Positions 30,685 through 39,246 of a stretch of DNA of 64,000 nt are shown here, in pieces. Numbering within the stretch: position 1 is the first letter of the stretch; each line of letters begins with the position of its first letter. The translations under genes and the position numbers were made by a program. Below the pieces are notes generated by a model that was not told the DNA's origin, did not search any database, and saw only the letters and a program-made list of their open reading frames with translations. This DNA comes from Pseudomonas tohonis (GTDB lineage Bacteria > Pseudomonadota > Gammaproteobacteria > Pseudomonadales > Pseudomonadaceae): positions 5,458,001-5,522,000 of the forward strand of contig NZ_AP023189.1 in assembly GCF_012767755.2 (NCBI RefSeq), in the 5' to 3' direction.

Positions 30685-31524
30685 ATGAGCCAACCCGTCG
30701 CCCTCATCACCGGCTGCTCCAGTGGCATCGGCCGCGCCCTGGCCGATGCCTTCAAGCAGGCCGGCTACAGCGTCTGGGCCTGCGCGCGCAAGGCCAATGA
30801 CGTCGACGCGCTGAACGTCGCCGGCTTCACCGGCGTGCAGCTGGACGTCAACGACGAGGCCGCGGTGGCGCAGCTGGGCGAGCGCCTGCAACGGGAGATC
30901 GGCCGCCTCGACGTGCTGGTCAACAACGCCGGCTACGGCGCCATGGGCCCGCTGCTCGACGGCGGCACCGACGCCCTGCGCCGGCAGTTCGAGACCAATG
31001 TCTTCTCCCTGATCGGCCTGACCCGCGCCTGCTTCCCCGTGCTGCGCGCCAGTCGCGGCCTGGTGGTCAACATCGGCAGCGTCTCCGGCGTGCTGGTCAC
31101 CCCCTTCGCCGGCGCCTACTGCGCCTCCAAGGCCGCCGTGCACGCCCTCTCCGACGCCCTGCGCCTGGAACTCGCCCCCTTCGGCATCGACGTGATGGAA
31201 GTGCAGCCCGGCGCCATCGCCTCCAGCTTCGGCGCCAACGCCAGCCGCGAGGCCGAGGCCGTGATCGCCGAAGGCTCGCCCTGGTGGCCGATCCGCGACG
31301 GCATCCGCGCCCGCGCCAAGGCCTCCCAGGACAACCCCACCCCCGCCACCGAATTCGCCCGCGACCTGCTCGTCGCCGCCCAGCGCCACCCGCGCCCGCG
31401 CCTGCTGCGCCTGGGCAATGGCAGCCGCGCCCTGCCGCTGCTCGCCGCGCTGCTGCCCAAGGGCCTGCTGGAGTCGGTGCTGAAGAAACGCTTCGGCCTC
31501 GACGTCGCCCTGGAGCGCCCGTGA
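30685..31524 (+). CDS. Short-chain dehydrogenase/reductase
   Basis: This 279-residue classical SDR has TGCSSGIG at 9-16 (NAD(P) binding), NNAG at 80-83, and the catalytic Ser132, Tyr145 and Lys149 (YCASK). The tail LLPKGLLESVLKKRFGLD suggests a retinol-dehydrogenase-like/acyl substrate subgroup; the substrate is unknown. It overlaps the next gene by GTGA, so they are translationally coupled. Confidence 0.88.
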   Translation: MSQPVALITGCSSGIGRALADAFKQAGYSVWACARKANDVDALNVAGFTGVQLDVNDEAAVAQLGERLQREIGRLDVLVNNAGYGAMGPLLDGGTDALRRQFETNVFSLIGLTRACFPVLRASRGLVVNIGSVSGVLVTPFAGAYCASKAAVHALSDALRLELAPFGIDVMEVQPGAIASSFGANASREAEAVIAEGSPWWPIRDGIRARAKASQDNPTPATEFARDLLVAAQRHPRPRLLRLGNGSRALPLLAALLPKGLLESVLKKRFGLDVALERP

Positions 31525-31889
31525 ACGACCCACGCCCCGCCTTCCCGATGCGCTACGCCATCGGCGGCGTCGTGCTGGCGATGGCGCTCAACCTCGCCCT
31601 GCGCAGCCTGGTCAAGGTCGGCGGCCTGCTCGCCACCCTGATCATCGCCGGCGCCGTCGCCCTGCTGCTCGCCGGGACCTTCCGCCTCATCCAGCGCCGC
31701 GCGCCCAGCCGCGGCGAGGCCTGGCGCATCCTCCTCGGCTACGGAGCCCTGCTCGGCGTCCTCTACCTCGGCCTGCTCGGCATGATGACCCTGCAGGACC
31801 AACCCAGCCCCATGGCCGTCTTCCTGTTCTTCCTGCACTACCTCTGCTACCCCGTCCTCGCCTGGCTCACCCTCCTCCCCCGCCGCTGA
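31521..31889 (+). CDS. Small integral membrane protein coupled to the SDR
   Basis: This 122-residue protein starts with GTG overlapping the SDR stop. It shows about four hydrophobic segments (about 12-28, 35-53, 68-88, 98-118). I recognise no family. Coupling to the SDR suggests a shared function. Confidence 0.6.
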   Translation: MNDPRPAFPMRYAIGGVVLAMALNLALRSLVKVGGLLATLIIAGAVALLLAGTFRLIQRRAPSRGEAWRILLGYGALLGVLYLGLLGMMTLQDQPSPMAVFLFFLHYLCYPVLAWLTLLPRR

Positions 31890-31898
31890 CGCCCCGCC

Positions 31899-31932
31899 CG
31901 TTGGGCCTCGCTGCGCTCGGCGCCAACCTACG
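31899..31932. repeat. 34-nt hairpin repeat, copy 2
   Basis: Identical over 34 bases to 4367-4400, again just downstream of a gene (10 bases after the SDR-coupled membrane protein). Confidence 0.65.
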
Positions 31933-32051
31933 ACCTCACCGCTGGTGGGTGCTGCTCTTTGCATCCACCAACGGCCTCTTCCCGAGCATCACGGCCTCAG
32001 GCTATAAACGCGACCTGCCGGCAAGCCCGTCGGTGGAAAAGGAGCGGCAGG

Positions 32052-32408
32052 ATGCAGGGAAGGCTAGCCGTACCGATATTGGCTACCACGATTCTTACCG
32101 GGTGCCATGCCTACATGACCGTAGAGAGCACCATCGACCCTCAGCTGTTCGAACACTCTCATTGCGAATTTTTCATGCGCAGTTCGACAGGCCTGAAATC
32201 CTCATCGGAGATCACGCAGCCCGTATTCGTGGATGGAATGCTCACGCCGCCTGACGAAGACATGTACACCGTGAGGGTCGACTGTAAGGCACCGGATGGC
32301 ACGCTACTCGCCAGCCGGCAGGAAATAACGACATTAGGCGGCTATGGGGCCTCAACGCTGTACATGGGCCTTATCAGCGACACCCAAGATGCACCGGCCC
32401 AGCCCTGA
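32052..32408 (+). CDS. Small putative lipoprotein
   Basis: This 118-residue ORF has a lipobox-like LTGC (Cys18) after a short hydrophobic segment (VPILATTIL). The mature part has two further Cys and no motif I recognise (it contains STIDPQLFEHSHCEFFM). AAAAGGAG lies 7 bases before the ATG. Its codon use is noticeably more A/T-tolerant than its neighbours, suggesting transfer or relaxed selection. Confidence 0.6.
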   Translation: MQGRLAVPILATTILTGCHAYMTVESTIDPQLFEHSHCEFFMRSSTGLKSSSEITQPVFVDGMLTPPDEDMYTVRVDCKAPDGTLLASRQEITTLGGYGASTLYMGLISDTQDAPAQP

Positions 32409-32435
32409 TAACGCCGTCTCACGAAGGACCACCCC

Positions 32436-32972
32436 ATGCACCTGCGCCCCCTCGAACTGCCACGCGACGCCGAAGCCCTGAGTGCCTTCGAGGCCGGCTA
32501 CGACACCTCTGTCATCTACCGCGTGGAGCGGCAGGACCTGGCCTTTGCGCTGGTCGAGGAACGCCGCGCCGAGCCCTTTCGCAAGCGCTACGACGCCGGG
32601 GGGTTCGCCGAGGATGTGGAGGACGCGGACTTCACCGTCGCCGCCGAAGCCGAGGACGGCAGCCTGGCCGGGTTCGCCTGCGTGCGCCTGGACGAGTGGA
32701 ACCGCAGCGCCGAGTTGAGCGCGCTGTTCGTCGCGCCGGCCTGCAAGGGCCAGGGACTGGGCCGGCGGTTGCTGGAGCAGGCAACGGCGTTCGCCCGCAG
32801 CAGCGGCGCGCGCTGTCTGTGGCTGGAGACCCAGAGCAGCAACCACCCCGCCATCGGCTTCTACCTGAAATCCGGCTTCGCCTTCAGCGGCCTGGACACC
32901 GCGCTCTACGACCCGCGCGAGACCGCGCCCGAGGAAGTCGCGCTGTTCTTCAGCCAGCCCCTGGAGACTTGA
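32436..32972 (+). CDS. GNAT family N-acetyltransferase
   Basis: This 178-residue protein has the GNAT acetyl-CoA motif CKGQGLGRRLLEQA (about 108-121) and the following WLETQSSNHPAIGFYLKSGF strand-helix. The family acetylates small molecules or peptides; the substrate cannot be told. AAGGA precedes the ATG. Confidence 0.85.
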   Translation: MHLRPLELPRDAEALSAFEAGYDTSVIYRVERQDLAFALVEERRAEPFRKRYDAGGFAEDVEDADFTVAAEAEDGSLAGFACVRLDEWNRSAELSALFVAPACKGQGLGRRLLEQATAFARSSGARCLWLETQSSNHPAIGFYLKSGFAFSGLDTALYDPRETAPEEVALFFSQPLET

Positions 32973-33029
32973 AAAACGTTGGAACCGTCGCGCTCCCCGC
33001 CTCACTAAAAAGAGAACAAGGGGGATCCG

Positions 33030-33266
33030 ATGGACTATCTCGACCTGCTGCAATGGCCGGCCATGCTGGTCACCGTGACCGCCGCCTGGCTGATCGGCTC
33101 GAAGACACCCGCCCGGCGCCACATCGGCTTCTGGGTGTTCCTGGCCAGCAACGCCCTGTGGATCGCCTGGGGCCTGCACGCCCACGCCTGGGCGCTGATC
33201 GTCCTGCAACTGTGCCTCGCGGCGATGAACCTGCGCGGGGCGAAGAAGGCCGACGAGGCGAGCTAG
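33030..33266 (+). CDS. Small three-helix membrane protein
   Basis: This 78-residue protein has three hydrophobic segments (about 8-23, 31-48, 52-66). The pattern of Trp and Asn residues (SNALWIAWGLH) recalls half-size SemiSWEET/PnuC-like transporters, but that is only a resemblance. Its stop overlaps the convergent cupin stop. Confidence 0.6.
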   Translation: MDYLDLLQWPAMLVTVTAAWLIGSKTPARRHIGFWVFLASNALWIAWGLHAHAWALIVLQLCLAAMNLRGAKKADEAS

Positions 33267-33580
33267 ACGCTGCCTTCGCGCTCCACCACCAGGATGCGCG
33301 CCACCCCGCGGGGGTGCGCCACGTGCTCACAACCCGGCCCTGCATGGAACAGGTCGCCCACGCCCAGCAGCACCGCGTGCTCCTCGCCGCCCTCGCGGTA
33401 GCGCATCTCCACCTCGCCATCGAGCACCACGAAGACTTCGCTGCCGTCGTTGACGTGCCAGATGTACGGCTGGTCGGTCCAGTGCAGGCGCACCGTGGTG
33501 CCGTCGAGGTTGGCGATGTCCAGCGCGCCCCAGGCGCGCTCGGCGGTGAAGTCGCGGCTGCGGACCACGCGCTGGCTCAT
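33263..33580 (-). CDS. Cupin domain protein
   Basis: This 105-residue single-domain cupin has the conserved beta-barrel motif HVNDGSEVFVVLDGEVEM (about 43-60) and a second half GDLFHAGPGCEH. Function is unknown; it may bind or sense a small molecule. Its ATG overlaps the stop of the upstream EamA transporter, so they are one operon. Confidence 0.85.
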   Translation of the reverse strand: MSQRVVRSRDFTAERAWGALDIANLDGTTVRLHWTDQPYIWHVNDGSEVFVVLDGEVEMRYREGGEEHAVLLGVGDLFHAGPGCEHVAHPRGVARILVVEREGSV

Positions 33581-34482
33581 GCGCGGCTCCCCAGGGGCGC
33601 GGCGGCCACCGGCGCCTTCGGCTTGCGGAACACCAGCAGGTTGCCGGCCATCACCAGTACCAGGCCGAGCAGCGCCGGGGCGGTCCAGGCATAGCCTTCG
33701 GCGAAGGCCGAGATGTTCAGCGCCACCACCGGGAACAGCACCGTGCAGTAGGCCGCGCGCTCCGGCCCCATGCGCCCGACAAGGGTCAGGTAGGCGGTGA
33801 AGCCGATCACCGAACCGGGGATCGCCAGGTACAGCAGCGAGCCGAGGTAGCGCGGGCTCAGGTCCAGGGTGAAGGGCGTGCCGCTGGCCAGGCACCCCAG
33901 GGCCAGTAGCGAGGCGCCGTAGAACATGCCCCAGGCGTTGGTGGTCAGCGGCCGGTAGCCGGCCTTCTGCTGCAGGCTGGAGAGCATGTTGCCGGCGGAG
34001 AAGCACAGCGTGCCCAGCAGCGCCAGGCCGAGGCCCAGCCAGGTTTCGCGGCTGGCCTGGTGGCCGGCCAGCTCGGGCCAGAACAGCAGCGCCAGCCCGG
34101 CCAGGCCCAGGGCGCCGCCGGCCAGCACGTTGGCGGCGATGCGCTGGCCGAAGAACACCCGCGCATTCAGCGCGTTCCACAGGGTGGCGGTGGAGAACAC
34201 CACGGCGATCAGTCCGCTGGGGATCCACTGGCTGGCGGTGTAGAAGCACATGAAGTTGACGCAGAACAGGCACAGGCCCTGGGCCAGGCAGATCGCCTGC
34301 GCGCGGCCGTCGAGCTTCTGCAGGCGGCGGCTGAGCAACAGGATGGCGAACAGCACCACGGCGGCCAGGGCGAAGCGGTAGGCGATGGACACGGGGATCG
34401 CCACCTCGCCCATCTGCAGCTTGATGGCGATCCAGGTGGTGCCCCAGATCAGGACGGTGAGCAGGTACAGCGAGAGATTCAT
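33577..34482 (-). CDS. EamA/DMT family transporter
   Basis: This 301-residue drug/metabolite transporter has ten predicted helices in two EamA repeats (first about 5-140, second about 150-285, ending GLVLVMAGNLLVF). Such proteins export amino acids or metabolites. I use the ATG at 34482; ATG 34491 is an alternative. It is divergent from an AraC regulator at 34633, which probably controls it. Confidence 0.87.
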   Translation of the reverse strand: MNLSLYLLTVLIWGTTWIAIKLQMGEVAIPVSIAYRFALAAVVLFAILLLSRRLQKLDGRAQAICLAQGLCLFCVNFMCFYTASQWIPSGLIAVVFSTATLWNALNARVFFGQRIAANVLAGGALGLAGLALLFWPELAGHQASRETWLGLGLALLGTLCFSAGNMLSSLQQKAGYRPLTTNAWGMFYGASLLALGCLASGTPFTLDLSPRYLGSLLYLAIPGSVIGFTAYLTLVGRMGPERAAYCTVLFPVVALNISAFAEGYAWTAPALLGLVLVMAGNLLVFRKPKAPVAAAPLGSRA

Positions 34483-34632
34483 GGCGGTCATCCGGGCGGT
34501 GCGTCGTGTGGCCAGTCTCCCGCGCAGCCCGTCGGCGCGCTTGCAAAAACTTGCGCTTATCTGCGCCGCCCCGCTGCGTCGCGCGGGCGCCCGCGCTAGC
34601 ATGAACACCCAAGCCCCGCGGTTGCCCCGAGC

Positions 34633-35505
34633 ATGTCCTCACTCCTGCAGAACCAGGTCTTCCAGTCACTCGCCAGCTCGCCCCATGCCCGTCTTGAGCA
34701 TGCCGCCGAACTGGGCGATGGCATGGGCGCGGCGCTGTGGAGCAACCACCACGACGCCCGCGACTACCAGGGCACCCGCCTGCACACGCTGTCGTGCTAC
34801 CTGGCCGGCGGCACCGGCACCTTCCGCCGCGAGCGCCCGGACACCAAGGGCGCCCCGGACAAGCTGTGCATCCTCCCCGCCGGGCACGAGTCCTCCTGGG
34901 TGATCAACGGCGAGATCCGCCTGGCGCACCTGTACATCGCCCCGGCGCAATTCGCCCACGCCGCCGTGACCCTGCTGGACCGCGAACCGCGCGAGCTGGA
35001 GATGCGCGAAGCGACCTTCCTCGACGACGCCGAGCAGGCCGCACGCTTCCACCGCCTGATCCGCCTGGACTGGAACGAACCCGGCGAGCGCATGCTTACC
35101 AGCAGCCTCGCCCACGAGATGCTCGGCCACACCCTGCTCACCCAGGTCGGCCTGCGCCAGGGCCCCCAGCTCAAGGGCGGCCTCGCCCCGGCCGTGCGCA
35201 AGCGGCTGATGGACTACATCGACGAACACCTGGCCGAGCCGCTGAGCCTGGGCGAACTGGCGGCCTTCTCGGCGCTCTCGGAATACCACTTCGCGCGGAT
35301 GTTCCGCGAAAGCTTCGGCCTGCCGCCGCACCAGTACGTCCTCGCCCGGCGCCTGGCCCACGCCCGCCACCTGCTGGCCCGCACCGCCCTGCCCCTGGGC
35401 GACGTCGCCCTCGCCTGCGGCTTCGCCAGCGCCAGCCACTTCAGCAACCGCTTCCGCAGCGCGGTCGGTGGCACGCCAGGGGAATACCGGGCGGCGATGG
35501 GGTGA
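34633..35505 (+). CDS. AraC family transcriptional regulator
   Basis: This 290-residue protein has an N-terminal cupin-like sensing region and a C-terminal double helix-turn-helix (about 190-288; LSEYHFARMFRESFGLPPHQY and a GFASASHFSNRFRSAVG second helix). It is divergent from the EamA-cupin operon with 150 bases between, the usual arrangement for a local regulator. The effector is unknown. Confidence 0.88.
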   Translation: MSSLLQNQVFQSLASSPHARLEHAAELGDGMGAALWSNHHDARDYQGTRLHTLSCYLAGGTGTFRRERPDTKGAPDKLCILPAGHESSWVINGEIRLAHLYIAPAQFAHAAVTLLDREPRELEMREATFLDDAEQAARFHRLIRLDWNEPGERMLTSSLAHEMLGHTLLTQVGLRQGPQLKGGLAPAVRKRLMDYIDEHLAEPLSLGELAAFSALSEYHFARMFRESFGLPPHQYVLARRLAHARHLLARTALPLGDVALACGFASASHFSNRFRSAVGGTPGEYRAAMG

Positions 35506-36161
35506 TGTACACGTAGCTCTCAGGGGGCCCCATCCGCCTCATTCGGCGAGGACTTTCTCCGTAGGGTGTGCCGCGCGCACCGAGACGATCAGGCGAACCT
35601 CGCGCCATCAGTTGAGCGATGAAGTGGCGCCGCTGGGCGAATGATTTGGCTATGTCTGCGTTGAGTGTTGCTAGAAGGTTTCGAGCCCAGCTGATTGCTG
35701 AGCTCTGCTGATAGTTTTTGTTTCGCCCCCCCCGGGCGAGTCTCTTTTGGCAGTCGCCCCAAAAGAAACCAAAAGGGCTTGCCCCATCATCCGGCCCGAC
35801 TGCGTCGGGTGCCCTCACTCCATCGTCGCTCCGGGGGCCGGCGCGAAGGGCCATCCATGGCCAGTCGCGCCTCTCGCGGCATCCATGCCACTCGTCCCCC
35901 TGCGCAACGACTGCGTTCGGCCTCCTGGAGGGGCGTTGGCGGCTGCTCCAACTTTCTTCGCTCAAATCCTCACATTGCTGTACGCACCAGCCCAGCGTGC
36001 ACGTGGCGACGACTTTCGTAGATGGGTAGAGCAAAGCGAAGCCCATCGGGAGGGGATGCAGGAAATCCATCGGCATCCAGAAAACACCGTGCTTGAAAGC
36101 TTGCCTTGAAACCACAACAGCTAACGCAGAAATAGCCAATGAATTCGCCCCTACAACGAGA
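35506..36161. other. 656-base non-coding region with structured element
   Basis: No gene is supported. At 35743-35775 a TCTTTTGG arm faces two CCAAAAG arms, followed by a CCCGAC-TGC-GTCGGG hairpin at 35795-35809. A Pseudomonas-type repeat (GCGAAGCCCATCGGG) lies near 36033-36050, and an AATGAATTCGCCCCTAC fragment at 36137-36154. Short ORFs here look composition-driven. Confidence 0.5.
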
Positions 36162-37118
36162 TCATTGCCCCCCGCATGCCGGCACGGCTTCACAGCGGCC
36201 GCCGGCCTTGGCTCCGGCATCCAGCGGCGCGGCCATGCGCGCATCGTCGGGGGCCAGTTGGCGGGCGCAGGCGCGGGCCTGCTCGGCCTGGCCCGGGCAG
36301 CCGCGTTCGGCCAGCAGCTCGGAGAGGTTGAACCAGCCCAGGGCGTAGTCCGGCTTGCGGGTGATGCTCTGGCGCAGGGCCTTCTCCGCGCCCTCGCGGT
36401 CGCCCTCGGTGTAGCGCGCGTTGGCCAGGGCGAACAACGGCAGGGGCTCGCGGTACCAGTGCCCGGAAGCCGTGAGATAGGCCCGTTCGGCACGCTCGCG
36501 CTGGCCGGTCTGCTCGAGGTCGCTGGCGCCCTGCATCCAGGCCTCCAGGCGCGGCTCGGCCGGCAGTTGCTCGGGGGGCAGGGTCACCACCGCCCAGCGC
36601 TCGGCGCGCGCCCAGGTGCGATCGAAACTGCGCAGGTCGGTGACCCAGCGCCGTGTGGTGGCCGAACGCAGCACCAGCTCGTCCTTCGCGCGGTCATAGC
36701 CGACCACCACCGCGAAGTGCCATTGCGGGTACCAGTCGAGGCCGAGGTTCTGCATCACCAGCACCGGGTTGCCCGCCGCCACCTGGGCCAGCAGGGCATC
36801 CAGGCTGGGTTGCAGCGGGTAGACCAGCATGCCGCTCTGCCGCGCCGCGGCCACCAGTTCCAGCTTGAGGCTGCCGCGCCGCTCGGGGAGGTAGACCTTG
36901 GGCACCAGCGCCTCCGGCGAGGTCGCCACGCCGCGGTGCACCAGCACCGTGGCCAGCGCCGCCGGGCCGCACTGGTAGTCCTCCTGCGGGTAGAAGGGCA
37001 CGTCCGCGAGCTCGATGCGCTCGGGCAGCCGCTCGCTCTGCGGGGGCAGCAGCGGGCCGCTGGCGCAACCGGTGAGCAGTACGGCCAGGGCGAGGAGCCC
37101 CGGCCGCAGCACGCGCAT
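36162..37118 (-). CDS. PA2778 family cysteine peptidase lipoprotein (C39-like) with TPR
   Basis: This 318-residue protein has a lipobox (VLLTGC, Cys18), then a C39/papain-like peptidase domain (QCGPAALATVL with Cys about residue 50; His in WHFAVVVGYD about 135) and C-terminal TPR-like helices (about 215-300). Homologues are named PA2778 family and occur beside PA2779 family proteins. The start ATG overlaps the stop of the upstream gene (TGATG). Substrate unknown; one possibility is processing of the partner. Confidence 0.82.
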   Translation of the reverse strand: MRVLRPGLLALAVLLTGCASGPLLPPQSERLPERIELADVPFYPQEDYQCGPAALATVLVHRGVATSPEALVPKVYLPERRGSLKLELVAAARQSGMLVYPLQPSLDALLAQVAAGNPVLVMQNLGLDWYPQWHFAVVVGYDRAKDELVLRSATTRRWVTDLRSFDRTWARAERWAVVTLPPEQLPAEPRLEAWMQGASDLEQTGQRERAERAYLTASGHWYREPLPLFALANARYTEGDREGAEKALRQSITRKPDYALGWFNLSELLAERGCPGQAEQARACARQLAPDDARMAAPLDAGAKAGGRCEAVPACGGQ

Positions 37119-37516
37119 CAACGGATGCACTTGATGAAGCTGAAGATGTCCGTGGCGCAGAGCATGTCGGTGATGATGAAGATCACCAGGAACAGCACGA
37201 TGATGCCGACCACGCCGGCACCGGCGGGCTCCTGCTGCAGCTGCTGGTTGAACTGCGCCAGCTCGGCCGGGGTGAGGCTGTTGATGCGCGCCTCCACCTG
37301 CTCGCGGGGCACGCCGTATTCCTGCAGCTTCTTCTGCACGTCCTGGTTGTCGAGCATGCCGCGCAGCTGCGCGCGGTCGACCTGTTGCTGCTGTTCCTGC
37401 AACGCCTGGGGCGTGCCGATCATGGCGGCCTGGGCCAGCGGCACCTGGGCGAAGAAGGTGAGTTGGCTGGCGACCAGCACGGCGGCGAGGCGGCGATGGG
37501 TGGCGGGACTGAGCAT
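37118..37516 (-). CDS. PA2779 family protein
   Basis: This 132-residue protein has a signal-like N-terminus (ending VPLAQA), a Gln-rich helical middle (LQEQQQQVDRAQLRGML, REQVEARINSL) and one C-terminal membrane helix (about 101-117, GVVGIIVLFLVIFIITD). It is translationally coupled to the PA2778-type peptidase gene. The pair is conserved in pseudomonads; its function is not known to me. Confidence 0.8.
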   Translation of the reverse strand: MLSPATHRRLAAVLVASQLTFFAQVPLAQAAMIGTPQALQEQQQQVDRAQLRGMLDNQDVQKKLQEYGVPREQVEARINSLTPAELAQFNQQLQQEPAGAGVVGIIVLFLVIFIITDMLCATDIFSFIKCIR

Positions 37517-37605
37517 GGTGGTTCTCCTGGATCGAGTTGTTGTGATCGATTGACCCGCGCCTCGCTTCCCGGGTTCCACCCGCCGATTGCGCAACGGCCA
37601 CGGCA

Positions 37606-37633
37606 CAAATAGAATGCGAAGCATTCCTATTTG
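37606..37633. promoter_or_regulatory. Fur box upstream of fecI
   Basis: CAAATAGAATGC-GAA-GCATTCCTATTTG is an almost perfect inverted repeat with the AATGC/GCATT core of Fur sites, 34 bases before the chosen fecI start. It predicts iron repression of the sigma factor operon. Confidence 0.75.
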
Positions 37634-37666
37634 ATCCATCCCCGAATCCCCCTCCCGGAGCCCTCC

Positions 37667-38176
37667 TTGACCAGCAGCCAGGCCGCCCCCGAGCAGGCGT
37701 TGCACAAGCTCTACAGCGACCACAGCGGCTGGCTCCGGCACTGGCTGCAACGCAAGCTCGGCTGCCCGCAGAGCGCCGCCGACCTGGCCCAGGACACCTT
37801 CCTCAAGGTGCTGCTGGGGCGCGAGGCGCATCGCATCCTCGAACCCCGGGCCTTCCTCACCACCCTCGCCAAGCGCGTGCTGGCCAACCACTACCGTCGC
37901 CAGGACATCGAGCGCGTCTACCTGCTGGCCCTCGCCGCGCTGCCGGAGGACGAGGCCCCCAGTGAGGAAGCACGCGCCATCATCCTGGAGACCCTGGTGG
38001 AACTGGACCGCCTGCTCGACGGCCTGCCGCCCCAGGCCAAGAAGGTCTTCCTGCTGGCCCAGGTGGACGGCTGCACCTACGCCGAGATCGCCGAGCAGCT
38101 CGGCCTTTCCCTCTCCAGCGTCAAGCGCTACATGGCCAAGGCCGCCGAGCGCTGCTACTTCGCGGAGTACCTCTGA
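37667..38176 (+). CDS. FecI-type ECF sigma factor
   Basis: This 169-residue iron-starvation sigma factor has region 2 (about 15-85; AADLAQDTFLKVLL) and region 4 (about 110-165; CTYAEIAEQLGLSLSSVKRYMAKA). It should direct transcription of the downstream receptor when the ligand is bound. The start is TTG at 37667, 7 bases after CCCGGAG; the TTG at 37631 lies inside the Fur box and is rejected. Confidence 0.9.
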   Translation: MTSSQAAPEQALHKLYSDHSGWLRHWLQRKLGCPQSAADLAQDTFLKVLLGREAHRILEPRAFLTTLAKRVLANHYRRQDIERVYLLALAALPEDEAPSEEARAIILETLVELDRLLDGLPPQAKKVFLLAQVDGCTYAEIAEQLGLSLSSVKRYMAKAAERCYFAEYL

Positions 38177-39138
38177 TGGCCCTGCGCAAGAGCGGCGAGC
38201 CACGCATCGCCCCCGCCGTCGCCGCCCAGGCGGTGCAGTGGCTGGTGGAGCTGCAGGACGGCACGCCCTCGCGCCAGCGCCAGGACGACTGGCAACGCTG
38301 GCGCGCCGCCGACCCGGAGCACGAGCGCGCCTGGCAGCGCATCGAGTCGGTCAACCGGGGCCTGCGCGGGTTGAACACCCCCACCGCCCTCGCCGCCCTG
38401 GATGCCCCCACCTCGCGCAGCCGACGCGAGGCCCTGAAGCTGCTCACCCTGCTGGTGATCGCCGGTGGTGGCGCCCTGGCGGTGAGAAACAGCGAGCCGC
38501 TGCTGGCCCTGCGCGCCGACCAGAGCACCGCCGTGGGCGAGCGGCGCCACCTGACCCTGGACGATGGCTCGACCCTGTCGCTGAACACCGACAGCGCGCT
38601 GGACATCCGCTTCGACGCCCGCCAGCGCCTGCTCCACCTGCGCCAGGGCGAGATGCTGGTGGACGCGGTGGACGAGGCACGCCCGCTGCGGGTGGAAACG
38701 CCCCAGGGGCTGGTCCTGCTCAATGGCGGTCGCCTTGCCGTACGCCTGCAGGACAGCCGCAGCCAGGTCAGCCTGTTCGCCGGCGATGCCCAGGTGTTCA
38801 GCCATGGCCAGCGCCTGGCGCTGCACCCCGGCCAGCGCCTGGACCTCGACGCCCGTGGCAGCGGGGCGGCCCAGGCGGTGGACGAGAACAGCGTGGCCTG
38901 GATCAACGGCATGCTGGTGGCCAGTTCCATGCGCCTGGGCGACTTCCTCGCCGAACTCGGCCGCTACCGTCACGGACGCATCGGCTGCGACCCGGCCATC
39001 GCCGACCTGCGCCTCTCCGGCACCTACCCGCTGGACCACACCGACAGCATCCTCGCCCTGCTGCCGCGCACCCTGCCGGTGGAGGTGCGCAGCGTCACCC
39101 GCTACTGGATCAGCGTGCACCCCAGGGCCGCCTCCTGA
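38176..39138 (+). CDS. FecR-type anti-sigma/sigma regulator
   Basis: This 320-residue inner-membrane regulator has an N-terminal DUF4880-like cytoplasmic segment (AVQWLVELQDGT, RQDDWQRWRAADPEHERAW), one helix (about 93-108, LLTLLVIAGGGALAV) and a periplasmic FecR domain (TAVGERRHLTLDDGS). It relays receptor occupancy to the sigma factor. Its ATG overlaps the fecI stop by one base. Confidence 0.92.
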   Translation: MALRKSGEPRIAPAVAAQAVQWLVELQDGTPSRQRQDDWQRWRAADPEHERAWQRIESVNRGLRGLNTPTALAALDAPTSRSRREALKLLTLLVIAGGGALAVRNSEPLLALRADQSTAVGERRHLTLDDGSTLSLNTDSALDIRFDARQRLLHLRQGEMLVDAVDEARPLRVETPQGLVLLNGGRLAVRLQDSRSQVSLFAGDAQVFSHGQRLALHPGQRLDLDARGSGAAQAVDENSVAWINGMLVASSMRLGDFLAELGRYRHGRIGCDPAIADLRLSGTYPLDHTDSILALLPRTLPVEVRSVTRYWISVHPRAAS

Positions 39139-39246
39139 GCCGCGCATCGGCCCCGTGAAAAAAATCTCCACCGACCTGAACCTTTTTCCCGGCCTCGCGT
39201 GACAGGGAAGGCAGAACCCCCTTTCCCTCTTTCGACGAGTGCCGCC

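Noticed and set aside
35441..36493. A 350-codon minus-strand frame across the 35.5-36.2 kb gap
   Set aside because: Low-complexity Arg/Pro-rich translation with no ribosome site; it runs into the real AraC and PA2778-type genes.
37631..37666. Upstream TTG start for the FecI-type sigma factor
   Set aside because: It lies within the Fur box inverted repeat and has no ribosome site; TTG 37667 has CCCGGAG at proper distance.
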